The position numbers were made by a program, and so were the translations under genes. A stretch of DNA of 64,000 bases from Dasyornis broadbenti. Lineage: Eukaryota; Chordata; Aves; Passeriformes; Dasyornithidae. How positions within the stretch are numbered: position 1 is the first letter of the stretch; the number at the start of each line of letters is the position of its first letter. Below, in pieces: positions 62,582 through 64,000 of this stretch. The notes below the pieces were generated by a model. It did not search any database. It worked only from the letters and a program-made list of their open reading frames with translations, and was not told where the DNA came from. The stretch lies in contig VZRN01001146.1 of assembly GCA_013397935.1 (NCBI GenBank), positions 1,226,413 to 1,290,412 of the forward strand. The letters run 5' to 3'.

Positions 62582-63794
62582 TCCAGGTAGCCAAAGGCAG
62601 TCAGGGAAGGGCTTTGGGAAGAGGCTGGGAGGAAGAGCGAGGCATTGACTTCCAGCACGGACGGCCCTCGGTGAGGTGACTCAGTCATGTCCCTCTGAGA
62701 GCAGGAGAGAAAATAAGCGTTGGCATCGCGTGCTCTTGCAAATCTTTTGCAGTCAAAGTCTGGGCTGCCACGTTATTTACTGAAATTATGGCTTTTATAG
62801 CTCTGGGATGACTACACAGCTCCTCCTCCTCCTCGGAAGAGACGCGACCACAACATCCGTGTGTTCAAAGGCCAAGTGTATGGCCATTGCTCACTTGGGG
62901 AGGCAATGGAAATAAATTGTGAAGAACAACAGGAAAAGCCAGTGATTTGGGAACTGGAGAAAAGATGTACTGGACAGGGAAGGTGACAAATGTTTCCTAC
63001 CAATCTGCATTTATAACACAGCGTTCCCCATTGCTGACTGGCCTCGCTTTCCCTGGGTGATTTCATGCAGGCACTTGTCATGGATCACACACCACCAGCA
63101 GCTGGTGTTTGGACTGGGAACCATCTGAAAAGCTCCTGTTAAACCCTTAGGGAGGCACTTACCTCTGGTAGCTGTGCCCTTCATAAAACAAAAGCATTAT
63201 TGGTGGATTTGCATGTTCCCATATCCAATAACTCTGAGTAAGTGGCGTATTTAGAGCATCTATCACAGCATTAAGAGCAGGTTTCTGCCATGCTGTAGTG
63301 ATGGAGAACATTTTGTGACACCCTGGAATTGAATTCCCCTGTTCTGAACATGCCCTCTGGCTTTGGATACCCCGATGCTTACTTCCTGGAAAACACATTA
63401 ATTTTGGAGTCCTATTTGTTCTAATGCCTTCAGCTGCCTACGTCATTCCTAGGAGAGGATGGAGCTGTGATATGCTGGCACGTTAGTGAAAAAATCAGGA
63501 AAATGCAGGACTTAGGTGAAAGCAAAGAGTATCACTGCCACTTGAGTCAGTGCTGAGAGAGGAGGAGCCTGAGGAAAAACAGCAACTCCTGCCTCTGCAA
63601 CAGTTTTAAAAATAATGGTGATAAGAAAGACCAACAGAAAGTTGAAGGAATTTAGTTCTTAATACGACCAGGATCTTGCTCCTCCCCTACCTGCAATTTT
63701 GAAGCAAATTACTTTTAATATTACCTAGACATTAATGTTTTGGATTGGGTACTCTTCATGCTCCAAAACTGCTTTTCATAAATGTTTTAATGGG

Positions 63795-63845
63795 TCCAGG
63801 CCCAATCCTACTGAGGTCAATTAGAAGATTCCATATCAATCCTTC
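63795..63845. repeat. Ancient palindromic repeat fragment (GGCCCAATCCT..GGTCAAT type)
   Basis: AGGCCCAATCCTACTGAGGT followed by CAATTAGAAGATTCCAT resembles the sauropsid motif GGGCCCGATCCTGC..TGAAGTCAATGGAAAGACTCC. It is short and diverged, so the assignment to the same family as the other fragments is tentative. Confidence 0.4.
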
Positions 63846-64000
63846 CCTCTCCTCCTTGCATTAGTATGCAGCCGGTAAGAGGGGAGACACTGGTCTGTGC
63901 TTTTATCGTAAAATAATCCAGAAGACAAATTTCCTATGGGAAGAAACTATGTAATTTGTGGGTGGTAATTAACAGAGATGTTACCCAGGTAAGAACACTT

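Larger units (their letters stand above)
52821..64000. other. Gene-free stretch to the window end, probably intron
   Basis: No convincing exon. It contains GA-rich, A-rich and poly-A simple repeats (57410-57427, 60778-60838, 62567-62581) and a TGACTCAGTCA site near 62678. An ancient repeat fragment lies at about 63.8 kb and a perfect splice-donor match at 63988/63989 very near the end. The minus-strand 133- and 128-codon frames at 60349-60750 and 60956-61342 overlap other frames and show no family features. Confidence 0.45.

Noticed and set aside
62677..62689. TGACTCAGTCA, two overlapping AP-1-like half sites
   Set aside because: An isolated short motif without conservation or chromatin evidence. 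Such sites occur by chance at this window size.
1..64000. Search for tRNA, rRNA, known microRNA seeds in hairpins, CRISPR arrays, endogenous retroviral coding regions and satellite arrays
   Set aside because: Reading by eye gave no cloverleaf with A/B boxes, no familiar microRNA sequence, no regularly spaced direct repeats and no retroviral gene motifs.

Overview
The window looks like vertebrate nuclear DNA, most likely from a bird. The evidence is four CR1 LINE 3' tails with avian-type endings (AACCC..CCATTCYRTGATTCTGTGA), several worn copies of a palindromic repeat I associate with sauropsid genomes, low interspersed-repeat density, A/T homopolymers and simple repeats, and a 66-base assembly gap inside a poly-T run. 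Nothing bacterial, viral or plasmid-like was seen. There are no operons, ribosome binding sites, CRISPR arrays or tRNA/rRNA genes.

Protein-coding content is very sparse. Two stretches read like real exons, both on the + strand. One is an apparent internal exon at 48697-48961, with an AG acceptor, 88 open codons and a GTGAGT donor. The other is a possible terminal exon at 47-322, with a pyrimidine-rich AG acceptor and 91 open codons ending in TGA. I do not recognise either protein family. If 47-322 is terminal, the two exons belong to different genes that lie head to tail. Otherwise they could be exons of one gene with a roughly 48 kb intron. A perfect donor (CAG/GTAAGA) at 63988/63989 could end a further short exon, but support there is thin.

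Layout: 1-322 candidate exon; 323-48696 intergenic or intronic DNA with CR1 tails at 1225-1410 (+), 17466-17606 (-) and 42623-42940 (+, old), ancient palindromic repeat fragments (about 9.66, 11.3, 11.5, 12.8, 30.6 and 45.7 kb), simple repeats and the gap at 26204-26269; 48697-48961 exon; 48962-64000 intron or flank with a CR1 tail at 52530-52820 and another old repeat fragment at about 63.8 kb. Many 60-210 codon open frames occur on both strands. Apart from the exons above they look like chance: no family resemblance, heavy overlap between frames, and several run through repeats or the gap.

No convincing novel biological system was found. The items most worth checking are the identity of the two exons, the family behind the scattered palindromic fragments, a 68-nt imperfect hairpin at 18815-18882, two G-quadruplex-capable tracts, and a 211-codon open frame at 40647-41282 (-).
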